Positions 8,966 to 18,090 of a stretch of 64,000 nt of DNA are shown piece by piece. How positions within the stretch are numbered: position 1 is the first letter of the stretch; every line of letters begins with the position of its first letter. The notes under the pieces are model-generated. The model made no database searches and was not told the DNA's origin. It was given only the letters and a program-made list of their open reading frames with translations. Origin of the DNA: JBBSOK01 sp965219125 (GTDB taxonomy: Bacteria; Bacteroidota; Bacteroidia; Flavobacteriales; Flavobacteriaceae); assembly GCA_965219125.1 (NCBI GenBank), contig CBDCMO010000002.1, positions 2,418,001 to 2,482,000 of the forward strand. The letters are read 5' to 3'. The translations under genes and the position numbers were made by a program.

Positions 8966-10282
8966 CTATAAATCGAATTGCTTTATTTTCCTATAAAGCG
9001 TGCGTTCGGAAATCCCTAATTCATCTGCCGCGTCTTTTCTTTTTCCGTTGTATTTTTCGAGCGATTTTTTAATCAACTCCAATTCTTTTTGATGAAGTGA
9101 GAGGTTTTCTTCTTCTTCGATTTCTTCGGCAAAATCGTATTTGTCACGTTTATTTTCAGTTTCAGAATAGTTGTTTTCCGGACGATTTTCTGAAAGATTT
9201 AAAACTTCAACAGCATTTTCTTCTTCAATTTCGGTTGAAGCGTTGGTTTCAGCATCATCAACATATTGCGCCAATTCTTCCTCGTGATTTTTTTTATCGG
9301 AATAAATTTTATTTATCAAACTGCTATTTTCCTCACGCACCTTTGAAGAATTTCCGGTTTTTATAAGCTCTAACGTTAGCTTTTTTAGATCGTTTACATC
9401 GCGCTGCATATCAAAAAGCACTTTGTATAAAATTTCGCGCTCATTCCCAAAATTGCTTTCTGCTTTTTTATTGTTTATTACGGCGGGCAAATTGCTGCCA
9501 ACGTTTGGTAAATAATGTTTTAACGTATCGTAACTAATTTCTCTGTTTGTTTCCAAAACCGAAATCTGTTCTGCAATATTTCGAAGTTGTCTAATATTTC
9601 CGCCCCAACGATATTGCAACAACAACGGTACTGCATTATCTGCTAACCTAATGGTTGGCATTTTGTATTTCTGCGCAAAATCTGAAGAAAACTTTCTAAA
9701 AAGCAAATGAATATCCTCACTGCGAGAGCGTAACGATGGAATTGCAATTTCGACAGTACTAAGTCTGTAATAAAGATCTTCGCGGAATTTACCTTTGTCG
9801 ATAGCTTCACCCATATTTACGTTGGTTGCCGCAACTATACGCACATCGGTTTTTTGAATTTGTGAAGAACCTACTTTTAAAAATTCACCGTTTTCGAGAA
9901 TACGAAGTAATCTAACTTGTGTTGGTAATGGCAATTCGCCAACTTCATCTAAAAATATGGTACCGCCATCGGCTTCTTCAAAATAACCGCTTCTGGTTGC
10001 TGTTGCGCCGGTAAAACTTCCTTTTTCGTGACCAAAAAGTTCGCTATCTATTGTGCCTTCCGGCAATGCGCCACAGTTTACGGCAATATATTTACCGTGT
10101 TTTCTGTGTGAAAGTGCGTGTATAATTTTTGGAATACTCTCTTTACCAACGCCACTTTCGCCCGTTACCAATACCGAAATATCAGTTGGCGCTACTTGTA
10201 TTGCTTTTTCTATGGCACGATTCAATTTTTGGTCGTTTCCAATTATGCCGAATCGTTGTTTTGTTGCTTGTATGCTTTCCAT
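8966..10282 (-). CDS. Sigma-54-interacting AAA+ transcriptional activator
   Basis: 438 aa. The AAA+ domain starts almost at the N-terminus with no receiver domain: Walker A GESGVGKES (residues about 40-48), the sigma-54 contact loop in the variant form GSFTGA, Walker B GTIFLDEVGELP, and arginine-finger region. An acidic linker of about 120 residues (about 275-390) precedes a Fis-type HTH (RKDAADELGISERTLYRKI). It would drive transcription from RpoN promoters, with control by abundance or partner proteins since no sensor domain is present. Confidence 0.9.
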   Translation of the reverse strand: MESIQATKQRFGIIGNDQKLNRAIEKAIQVAPTDISVLVTGESGVGKESIPKIIHALSHRKHGKYIAVNCGALPEGTIDSELFGHEKGSFTGATATRSGYFEEADGGTIFLDEVGELPLPTQVRLLRILENGEFLKVGSSQIQKTDVRIVAATNVNMGEAIDKGKFREDLYYRLSTVEIAIPSLRSRSEDIHLLFRKFSSDFAQKYKMPTIRLADNAVPLLLQYRWGGNIRQLRNIAEQISVLETNREISYDTLKHYLPNVGSNLPAVINNKKAESNFGNEREILYKVLFDMQRDVNDLKKLTLELIKTGNSSKVREENSSLINKIYSDKKNHEEELAQYVDDAETNASTEIEEENAVEVLNLSENRPENNYSETENKRDKYDFAEEIEEEENLSLHQKELELIKKSLEKYNGKRKDAADELGISERTLYRKIKQFDL

Positions 10283-10286
10283 ATTT

Positions 10287-10313
10287 TCATTCCCGCCCCG
10301 CGCAGGCGGGGAT
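10287..10313. repeat. ATTCCCG-type palindromic repeat, GC-rich
   Basis: TTTTCATTCCCG followed by CCCCGC/GCGGGG arms. It begins four bases upstream of the activator's start codon and shares its prefix with the repeat at 5353-5376. Confidence 0.5.
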
Positions 10314-10327
10314 CTTTTTTTTAAGAA

Positions 10328-11767
10328 TCACATTAGTTGTTCAATGCCTTCCCCAATTAAAGTAGCAGTTGTACAATCTTTAACCAAAACCTTCACAAAT
10401 TCGCCTGCCTTAAAATTTTTCTTCGGAAAAACAGCTACATTATTATGTTCTGTACGGCCGCTCCATTCATCTTTGTTTTTCTTTGATTCTTTTTCAATTA
10501 AAACAGTCACGATTTTACCAACATACGATTTTGTTCTAATTGCGCTATGTTGTTGTTGAAGATCTACAATTTCAGTTAATCTTCGGCTTTTTGTTTCTTC
10601 GGGAACATCGTCTTCAAATTTTCTGGCGGCCATTGTTCCTGGTCTTTCAGAATATTTATACATAAACCCAAAGCCGTATTTTACATATTCCAATAAACTC
10701 AATGTTTCTTTGTGGTCTTCTTCTGTTTCAGTTGGAAAGCCTATAATAAGGTCTTGTGAAATGGTGCAACCGGGAATAATTTCCCAAATTCTGTCAACCA
10801 ATTTCATATATTCTTCCCGCGTATGTTGGCGGTTCATTTCCTTTAGAATACGAGAACTTCCACTTTGAACCGGTAAATGAATATGATTACAAATATTATC
10901 GTGCTTTGCCACAATATGCAGTACCTCTTCATGCATATCCTGTGGATTGCTAGTTGAAAACCGAATCCTTAATTTTGGATGCGTAATTGCAACTAAATCT
11001 AACAGCTTGGCAAAATCAGTAGAAGTTGCCTGAGCCATTTCGCTGGCATTTTTGAAGTCTTTTTTAAGTCCGCCGCCGTACCATAAATAGCTATCTACAT
11101 TTTGTCCTAAAAGCGTGATTTCCTTATAGCCATCTTCAACAAGTTTATTTACTTCCTCTAAAATGCTTTGTGGATTTCGGCTTCGTTCGCGACCTCTTGT
11201 AAAAGGAACCACACAAAACGTACACATATTGTCGCAACCTCTAGTAATACTTACAAAAGCTGTAATACCATTGCCGCCCAAACGAACGGGCGAAATATCG
11301 CCGTAGGTTTCATCTTTACTTAAAATTACATTTACAGCATCTCGACCTTCATCAACTTCTTGCAATAAATTTGGCAGATCTTTGTATGCATCTGGCCCAA
11401 CCACTAAATCTACTATTTTTTCTTCTTCAAGAAATTTTTCCTTCAACCGTTCAGCCATACATCCCAAAACGCCAACTTTCATACTTGGGTTGGTACGTTT
11501 TACGGCGTTAAATTTTTCTAATCTTTTACGAACGGTTTGCTCGGCTTTATCGCGGATTGAGCACGTATTTACCAAAACTAAATCTGCTTCTTCTAAGATA
11601 TTGGTAGTGTTATAGCCTTGGTCTTTTAAAATTGAAGCAACAATTTCGCTGTCGCTAAAATTCATAGCGCAGCCGTAACTTTCTAGATAAAGTTTGCGGC
11701 TGTTTTCAACTTTAGGAGTTAATGTTAGGGTTTCGCCTTGTATATTTTCGTCAATTGTCTTTTCCAT
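10328..11767 (-). CDS. miaB: tRNA-2-methylthio-N6-dimethylallyladenosine synthase MiaB
   Basis: 479 aa. N-terminal UPF0004 domain (YLESYGCAMNFSDSE, with its three cluster Cys), radical-SAM motif CDNMCTFC (CxxxCxxC), 'GQNVDSY' and a C-terminal TRAM domain. It methylthiolates i6A37 of tRNAs reading UNN codons using two 4Fe-4S clusters. Same strand as, and 45 bp upstream of, the sigma-54 activator. Confidence 0.96.
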   Translation of the reverse strand: MEKTIDENIQGETLTLTPKVENSRKLYLESYGCAMNFSDSEIVASILKDQGYNTTNILEEADLVLVNTCSIRDKAEQTVRKRLEKFNAVKRTNPSMKVGVLGCMAERLKEKFLEEEKIVDLVVGPDAYKDLPNLLQEVDEGRDAVNVILSKDETYGDISPVRLGGNGITAFVSITRGCDNMCTFCVVPFTRGRERSRNPQSILEEVNKLVEDGYKEITLLGQNVDSYLWYGGGLKKDFKNASEMAQATSTDFAKLLDLVAITHPKLRIRFSTSNPQDMHEEVLHIVAKHDNICNHIHLPVQSGSSRILKEMNRQHTREEYMKLVDRIWEIIPGCTISQDLIIGFPTETEEDHKETLSLLEYVKYGFGFMYKYSERPGTMAARKFEDDVPEETKSRRLTEIVDLQQQHSAIRTKSYVGKIVTVLIEKESKKNKDEWSGRTEHNNVAVFPKKNFKAGEFVKVLVKDCTTATLIGEGIEQLM

Positions 11768-12107
11768 TATTCAAGTAAGGGCAACTATTTATTTTGAATT
11801 TGTAAGCAAAGATACGATTATTTGAAAGGTGTGCCATAATGGCAGATTTGTTTTTGGGATTAAATATTTGGGTTGGGTGTAAAAAAGTTATCACGAACAC
11901 ACGACTATTTTCTTTTGAGACTAATGTCGAATAAAAAAACGTACCACAAATACACGAATATTATTGAAAAAACATTCGTGTATTCGTGGTAAAAAATAGC
12001 GCACAGATATACAACAACTATAGAAAAACATTCGTGTATTCGTGGTCAAAAACACATTCAAAAATTCAAATTTCAAACCTATAATAATTCGTATTAAAAA
12101 TTTCATA
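11768..12107. other. Divergent miaB-topA intergenic region with inverted/direct repeat
   Basis: No gene is supported here. It contains a near-perfect inverted repeat, ACCACAAATACACGAAT (11942-11958) against ATTCGTGTATTCGTGGT (11972-11988), and a second direct copy of the latter arm at about 12031-12047. The long minus-strand frame through it (11921-12445) is a shadow of topA. Confidence 0.6.
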
Positions 12108-12115
12108 TACTTTTG
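12108..12115 (+). promoter_or_regulatory. Bacteroidota -7 element for topA
   Basis: TACTTTTG matches TAnnTTTG, 20 bp upstream of the topA ATG at 12135. No clear -33 TTG at the right spacing. Confidence 0.5.
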
Positions 12116-12134
12116 CATTTCAAAAATATACCGA

Positions 12135-14672
12135 ATGGCGAAGAATTTAGTTATTGTAGAATCACCCGCAAAAGCGAAAACGATTGAAAAATTTCTTGGA
12201 AAGGATTTCAAGGTTTCTTCAAGCTTTGGGCATATTGCCGATTTACCTTCAAAAGAATTGGGCGTAGATGTTGAAGGCGATTTTACACCTAAATATGTAG
12301 TAAGCAGCGACAAGAAAAAGTTGGTAGCCGAATTAAAAGCATTGTGTAAAACTGCTGAAATCGTTTGGTTAGCGAGTGATGAGGATAGAGAAGGAGAAGC
12401 AATTGCGTGGCATTTATCTGAAGAATTAAAGCTGGACAAAAGCAAAACAAAACGAATTGTCTTTCACGAAATTACGAAAACCGCGATTTTAAAAGCGATT
12501 GAAAATCCGCGAGATATAGATTATAACCTCGTAAACGCCCAACAAGCTCGCCGAATTTTAGATAGATTGGTTGGTTATGAATTGTCGCCCGTACTTTGGA
12601 AAAAAGTAAAAGGCGGTCTTTCTGCAGGTAGAGTACAAAGTGTTGCGGTACGATTAATAGTTGAACGAGAACGAGATATTGAAGCTTTCACGCCCGTTGG
12701 AAGTTATAGAGTTGATGCCGAATTTAAAACAAATGAAGGGAACAGCTTTAAAGCAAAACTGCCAAAGAATTTTGACACAGATGTTGAAGCCCGCGATTTT
12801 CTTGAACGTAATAAAGATGCAAATTACAAAATAGCAGAGCTGACCAAAAAGCCTGCAAAGAAAAGTCCGGCAGCACCTTTTACCACTTCAACGTTGCAAC
12901 AAGAAGCAGCGCGTAAGTTGTATTTTTCGGTAAGTAAAACTATGACGATGGCGCAGCGTTTGTACGAAGCGGGTTTTATAACCTATATGCGTACCGATAG
13001 TATAAACTTGTCTAACGATGCAAAAACGGCGGCACAAAAAGAAATTACAAGTTCGTACGGCAGCGAATACAGCAAACCAAGAGATTATAAAGGTAAAAGC
13101 AAAGGCGCACAGGAAGCTCACGAAGCAATCCGCCCAACAGAAATGTCGCGACATAGCATTAGTGGTGATAAAGACCAAGAAAGATTATATGATTTAATCT
13201 GGAAACGTATGTTGGCGTCGCAAATGGCTGATGCACAATTAGAGCGTACAAACGTAAAAATTGATATTATTTCCCCTAAAAAAGTAAGCGAGCAGTTTAC
13301 CGCTAACGGCGAGATGATAAAGTTTGACGGTTTCTTAAAAGTATATCTTGAAGGAACAGATTCTGAAGACGATGAACAAGAAGGAATGTTGCCAAATTTA
13401 ACAACTGGCGATTCTCTTGAAAATAAATATATAACAGCAACCGAACGTTTTACAAGACCACCTTACCGTTTTACCGAAGCATCTCTAGTTAAGCAATTAG
13501 AAGAATTGGGCATTGGGCGACCATCTACATATGCACCAACTATTTCTACAATCATCAGTAGAAATTATGTTGAAAAAGGTACAATTGAAGGTGCCGAACG
13601 TAAATATTTACAGCTTGTACTTGAAAAGAATACTATTAAAGACAAAAATCTAACTGAAAACGTAGGCAGCGATAAAGGAAAATTAGTTCCAACGGATATC
13701 GGTTTAATTGTAAACGATTTTCTTGTTGAACATTTTAAAAATGTATTAGATTTCAATTTCACAGCAAAAGTTGAACAGGATTTTGATGATATTGCTGAAG
13801 GAAAAGAAGATTGGAAGCATATGCTTCGTGAATTTTATGGCAAGTTTCACCCAAAAGTTGAAGATGTTTCAGAAAATGCAGAAAGAGAAAGTGGCGAACG
13901 TATTTTGGGCGAAGATCCAGAAAGCGGCCGTCCAGTTTTAGTGCGTTTGGGAAAATATGGCCCAATGGCTCAAATTGGCGCTCCAGAAGATGAGGAAAAG
14001 AAATTTGCAAGCCTTCGCCCAGACCAACAATTGCACCTTGTAACGTTTGAAGAAGTGATGGATTTGTTTAAACTTCCAAAATCACTAGGAATTTATGAGG
14101 CTGAAGAAGTTGAGGTAAATAACGGCCGTTTTGGTCCGTATGTTCGTTTCGGCAAAACATTTATTTCGCTTCCGAAAGGAATGGATCCGTTGGATGTAGA
14201 TATGAAGATGGCGAAGGAAATGATAGAGGAAAAGAAAAAAGCCGATGCACCAATTTACGTCTATGAAAAATTACCGGTTCAAAAAGGTGTTGGCAGATTT
14301 GGCCCGTTTCTAAAATGGAACAATATTTTTATCAATGTAAATAAAAAGTACGATTTCGATAATCTTTCAAATGAAGATATTGTTGAGTTAATTGAAGACA
14401 AAAAGCAGAAAGAAATTGATAAGCTTATTCAAGAATGGCCAGAAGAAGGCATTAAAATTGAAAAAGCACGATGGGGCAGATTTAATCTTACAAAAGGAAA
14501 AACAAAAGTTGAACTTCCAAAGGGAACGGAAGCAAATAAAATCACTCTAGAAGAGGCAAAAGATCTTATCGCAAAAAAATCGCCCAAGAAAAAAGCTGCG
14601 GCGAAAAAGAAAACCACTACAACAAAAAAAGCGGCTCCGAAAACTAAAAAAGTGACTGCCAAGAAAAAATAA
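12135..14672 (+). CDS. topA: DNA topoisomerase I
   Basis: About 845 aa from the ATG at 12135 (MAKNLVIVESPAKAKTIEK); the frame is open 93 bp further up but that stretch holds the promoter. TOPRIM domain with 'SDEDREGEAIAWHL', the catalytic Tyr in 'GFITYMRTDS', and C-terminal repeats replaced by a Lys/Ala-rich basic tail (KKAAAKKKTTTTKKAAP). It relaxes negative supercoils. The zinc ribbons found in enterobacterial TopA are absent. Its TAA overlaps the next ATG. Confidence 0.95.
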   Translation: MAKNLVIVESPAKAKTIEKFLGKDFKVSSSFGHIADLPSKELGVDVEGDFTPKYVVSSDKKKLVAELKALCKTAEIVWLASDEDREGEAIAWHLSEELKLDKSKTKRIVFHEITKTAILKAIENPRDIDYNLVNAQQARRILDRLVGYELSPVLWKKVKGGLSAGRVQSVAVRLIVERERDIEAFTPVGSYRVDAEFKTNEGNSFKAKLPKNFDTDVEARDFLERNKDANYKIAELTKKPAKKSPAAPFTTSTLQQEAARKLYFSVSKTMTMAQRLYEAGFITYMRTDSINLSNDAKTAAQKEITSSYGSEYSKPRDYKGKSKGAQEAHEAIRPTEMSRHSISGDKDQERLYDLIWKRMLASQMADAQLERTNVKIDIISPKKVSEQFTANGEMIKFDGFLKVYLEGTDSEDDEQEGMLPNLTTGDSLENKYITATERFTRPPYRFTEASLVKQLEELGIGRPSTYAPTISTIISRNYVEKGTIEGAERKYLQLVLEKNTIKDKNLTENVGSDKGKLVPTDIGLIVNDFLVEHFKNVLDFNFTAKVEQDFDDIAEGKEDWKHMLREFYGKFHPKVEDVSENAERESGERILGEDPESGRPVLVRLGKYGPMAQIGAPEDEEKKFASLRPDQQLHLVTFEEVMDLFKLPKSLGIYEAEEVEVNNGRFGPYVRFGKTFISLPKGMDPLDVDMKMAKEMIEEKKKADAPIYVYEKLPVQKGVGRFGPFLKWNNIFINVNKKYDFDNLSNEDIVELIEDKKQKEIDKLIQEWPEEGIKIEKARWGRFNLTKGKTKVELPKGTEANKITLEEAKDLIAKKSPKKKAAAKKKTTTTKKAAPKTKKVTAKKK

Positions 14673-15838
14673 TGATAGAATTTTTTTCTCCATTCCCCGA
14701 GAGTTTTATCGCAGAAAAAGATGCGTTGCCCGCAGGTGTGCTCGGCCATTCAATAAATTGCTATAAAAATAGCAACGATTTCCCAACTATTAAGGGTGTA
14801 AAGTTTGCAATTTTTGGAGTTAAAGAAAACCGCAATCAGATAAATATTCAAAATAAAGAAATTTCATTTGAAAAACTTCGCTTATCAATTTATTCACTCT
14901 TCCCTGGAAATTGGAGCCATAAAATTGTAGATTTAGGAAATATTAATCAGGGAGAAACTGTTGAAGATAGCTTCTTTGCAGTAAGAACAGTCGTTGCCGC
15001 GCTACTTTCAAAAAATGTTATACCAATAATTTTAGGTGCAAGTCAAGATGTTTCATATGCACAATATCGTGGCTATGATACTGCAACTAAAATGATAAAT
15101 ATGGTTAACGTAGACCGTAAATTCGATCTTGGAAATGCAGATTTGCCAATTAATAGTACTTCGTATGTTGGCAAAATTGTGATTGATAAGCCTTACAATC
15201 TTTTCAATTATTCTGTTATTGGTTATCAGTCATATTTCAACGCACCGGAGGAGATTGCTTTGATGGAGCGTCTCTATTTTGATGCCTACAGATTGGGAGA
15301 AATTATCAGCGATATTACTGAGGTTGAACCAATAATGCGCAACGCAGATATGGTAACTTTAGATTGTACCGCAATAAAAAGTGCAGAATTGAGTTTAAAC
15401 AATACGTTAGATAGCCCAAACGGATTTGACAGCCGTGAAATATGTGCTATTTCCCGCTATGCAGGTATTAGCAATAGAGTTTCATCTTTTGGTTTGTACG
15501 AAATTCCACCTTCTAAAAAAGGTAAAAGCACTTCGATGTTGCTGGCTCAAATTATTTGGTATTTTATTGAAGGTGTAAATTTTAGGGTAGAAGATGAAGA
15601 TTTTAAGGACAAAGATGCCTACACTAGCTATAAAGTGCCTGTAAACGATGAAGTTTTACAATTCAGAAAAAGTAATATTACAGAACGTTGGTGGATAGAA
15701 TTGCCATTTCAAACAAATGTTAATAATAAATTAAAAGACAAGACGTTATTACCTTGCACTTATGGCGAATATTTGAGTGCTTGCAATCAGGAAATTCCTG
15801 AAAGGTGGTTTAAAGCCCGCCGTAAAAATGAAATTTAG
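14672..15838 (+). CDS. Arginase/formimidoylglutamase-fold hydrolase
   Basis: 388 aa of the ureohydrolase fold: 'VIPIILGASQDVSYAQYRGY', 'MVNVDRKFDLG' and 'ADMVTLDCTAIKSAE' occupy the places of the metal motifs GGxHS, DAHxD and SxDxDxxDP. Several metal ligands are replaced (GASQD for GG.H; NVDRKFD for DAH.D; TLDCTAI for SxDxD), so catalysis by a standard Mn2 centre is doubtful; it may be a degenerate paralogue. Commonly annotated formimidoylglutamase in flavobacteria. Start overlaps the topA stop. Confidence 0.75.
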   Translation: MIEFFSPFPESFIAEKDALPAGVLGHSINCYKNSNDFPTIKGVKFAIFGVKENRNQINIQNKEISFEKLRLSIYSLFPGNWSHKIVDLGNINQGETVEDSFFAVRTVVAALLSKNVIPIILGASQDVSYAQYRGYDTATKMINMVNVDRKFDLGNADLPINSTSYVGKIVIDKPYNLFNYSVIGYQSYFNAPEEIALMERLYFDAYRLGEIISDITEVEPIMRNADMVTLDCTAIKSAELSLNNTLDSPNGFDSREICAISRYAGISNRVSSFGLYEIPPSKKGKSTSMLLAQIIWYFIEGVNFRVEDEDFKDKDAYTSYKVPVNDEVLQFRKSNITERWWIELPFQTNVNNKLKDKTLLPCTYGEYLSACNQEIPERWFKARRKNEI

Positions 15839-15952
15839 TATATAAAATCAATTATTGCCAAAGGGTTACCGATTTTTATAAAATAAGTTGCTTTTTAAGT
15901 ATTTTATAAATAGGTTTACGCCCTTAAATTTTGGAAATTTAACCAAATATCT

Positions 15953-17326
15953 ATGAAAAAATTAGTAGCACTGACTGCAATTATTGCCTTTTTAGCGAGT
16001 TGTAATTCTGGAGACAGAGGAGAATTGGTGGGTGTAAAGGGTAAAAAATGGTATCCTGAAAAGCCTTATGGTATGACCTTAGTACCAGGTGGTTCCTTCA
16101 TTATGGGTAAAAGTGACGATGACTTTGTAGCTGTAAACGACGCGCCTACCAAAACGGTTACTGTCCGCTCTTTTTATATGGATGAAACTGAAATTACCAA
16201 TAGTGAATATCGCCAATTTGTAAATTGGGTTCGTGACTCTACAGTTAGATTGCGTTTGGCAATAATGGCAGATGAAGAAGGAATTACGGGAGAAGAAGGC
16301 ATTGGTCAATTTGCTTTTAAAGACGAAGAAAACGAAGAAAAAACACCGTATGACCAATATATGTATGATAATTATTATGGGATGGGCGAAGATTTTTATG
16401 CCGGTCGTAAAATAAACCATAAGGCAGAATTGATTTGGGATACGGCACAATATCCAGATGAATATTATTCTGAAGTAATGGATACTATGTACATTCCAAT
16501 TGAAGAATCTTACAACGGTCAACGTACCATTGATGTTTCAAAACTTAAATTTCAATATACCTACATGGATATTGGTAATGCGGCAAGAAACAAAGATAAG
16601 AGCAGAAAAGATTTTATTAAAAAAGAAGAAGTTAGCGTATATCCAGATACTACAGTTTGGATTAGGGATTTCAATTATTCTTATAATGAGCCAATGCACA
16701 ACGACTACTTCTGGCACGAGGCATACAGTGATTATCCAGTTGTTGGTGTAAACTGGAAACAGGCAAAAGCATTTTGCGCTTGGAGAACATTGTACAAAAA
16801 TTCATATCAAAAATCTAGAAAAGGACGTCAGTTTGTAAACTCATTTAGATTGCCATTTGAGGCAGAATGGGAATATGCTGCGCGTGGTGGTCTAGAATCT
16901 GCAACATATCCTTGGGGTGGCCCTTATGCTAAAAATGATCGTGGTTGTTTTTTAGCAAACTTTAAACCTTTACGCGGGGATTATGCAGCAGATCAAGCTC
17001 TGTATACAGTTGAAGCAAAATCTTATGAGCCTAACGACTTTAACCTTTACAATATGGCAGGTAACGTGGCAGAATGGGTAGATTCTTCTTATGATGCTTC
17101 ATCTTATGAATACGAATCTTCAATGAGTCCCAACGTTAACGATCCATCTAATCTGCGTAAAGTTGTAAGAGGTGGTTCTTGGAAAGATATTGCCTATTTC
17201 CTTCAAGTAAGCACTAGAGATTATGAATATGCAGATTCTGCAAGAAGTTACATAGGTTTCCGTACCGTACAGGATTATATGGGCACCGATGTTGTATTGA
17301 ACGAACAAGTTGGCGATGCACGCTAA
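15953..17326 (+). CDS. gldK: Gliding motility / T9SS lipoprotein GldK
   Basis: 457 aa. Lipoprotein signal (IIAFLASC), then a formylglycine-generating-enzyme-like (sulfatase-modifying) domain: 'MTLVPGGSFIMG', 'DETEITNSEYRQFV', 'PVVGVNWKQAKAFCAWR', 'RLPFEAEWEYAARGG', 'NMAGNVAEWVDS', 'VVRGGSWKD'. With GldN it forms the periplasmic ring of the type IX secretion system. First gene of gldKLMN. Confidence 0.96.
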   Translation: MKKLVALTAIIAFLASCNSGDRGELVGVKGKKWYPEKPYGMTLVPGGSFIMGKSDDDFVAVNDAPTKTVTVRSFYMDETEITNSEYRQFVNWVRDSTVRLRLAIMADEEGITGEEGIGQFAFKDEENEEKTPYDQYMYDNYYGMGEDFYAGRKINHKAELIWDTAQYPDEYYSEVMDTMYIPIEESYNGQRTIDVSKLKFQYTYMDIGNAARNKDKSRKDFIKKEEVSVYPDTTVWIRDFNYSYNEPMHNDYFWHEAYSDYPVVGVNWKQAKAFCAWRTLYKNSYQKSRKGRQFVNSFRLPFEAEWEYAARGGLESATYPWGGPYAKNDRGCFLANFKPLRGDYAADQALYTVEAKSYEPNDFNLYNMAGNVAEWVDSSYDASSYEYESSMSPNVNDPSNLRKVVRGGSWKDIAYFLQVSTRDYEYADSARSYIGFRTVQDYMGTDVVLNEQVGDAR

Positions 17327-17393
17327 TTACAGATATTTAAAATTTTAACACCCAATTAAACTAAGTAAAAACCAACAAACAACAAATTAAATT

Positions 17394-18047
17394 ATGGCAC
17401 AAGCGAGATCACAAAAAAAATTATTTAACATGGCTTATGGCCTTGGAGCATCTGTAGTAATTCTAGGAGCACTTTTTAAAATCCTTCACTGGGAGTTAGG
17501 CCCTTTAAATGGAGGTTTGCTTTTAGCAATAGGTCTTATTACCGAAGCAATTATTTTCGCAATATCTGCTTTTGAACCAGTGGATGATGATTTAGACTGG
17601 TCCCTAGTATATCCAGAATTGGCAGGTGGCGCATCTGTAAATAGAAAAAATGCAGTGATGGAAGCTGACGAAGCTCAAGGTTTATTGAGCAAAAAATTAG
17701 ATGTAATGTTGAAAGATGCAAGGATAGATTCAGAATTAATGAATAGCCTTACAACAAGCATTCGTTCATTTGAAGGTGCAACAAAAAGTATGGCTCCAAC
17801 TGCAGAAGCGATGAACTCTACTAAAAAATATAGTGAAGAAATGGCAATGGCGGCAGCACAAATGGAATCACTTAACAGTCTTTACAAAGTTCAGGTAGAA
17901 TCTACAAGCCGTCACGCTGAGGTAAATGAGCAAGTTGCGCAAAACGCTACTCAACTTAAAGCGCAAATGGAGCATTTAGCAACTAACCTTTCATCATTAA
18001 ATGGTGTTTACGGAGGTATGCTTTCTGCAATGAACACAAGAAACTAA
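17394..18047 (+). CDS. gldL: T9SS motor protein GldL
   Basis: 217 aa. Two N-terminal membrane helices with a KILHWELGPLNGGLL loop between them and a cytoplasmic coiled-coil tail. With GldM it forms the proton-driven rotary motor of gliding and type IX secretion. 67 bp after gldK. Confidence 0.96.
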   Translation: MAQARSQKKLFNMAYGLGASVVILGALFKILHWELGPLNGGLLLAIGLITEAIIFAISAFEPVDDDLDWSLVYPELAGGASVNRKNAVMEADEAQGLLSKKLDVMLKDARIDSELMNSLTTSIRSFEGATKSMAPTAEAMNSTKKYSEEMAMAAAQMESLNSLYKVQVESTSRHAEVNEQVAQNATQLKAQMEHLATNLSSLNGVYGGMLSAMNTRN

Positions 18048-18090
18048 GATAGTTTTCTCAACTACATATTAATCTAAAAAACAAATTAAA

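Noticed and set aside
11921..12445. Minus-strand ORF of 174 aa upstream of and within topA
   Set aside because: It is a shadow of topA and the intergenic repeat, Ser-rich with no family resemblance.
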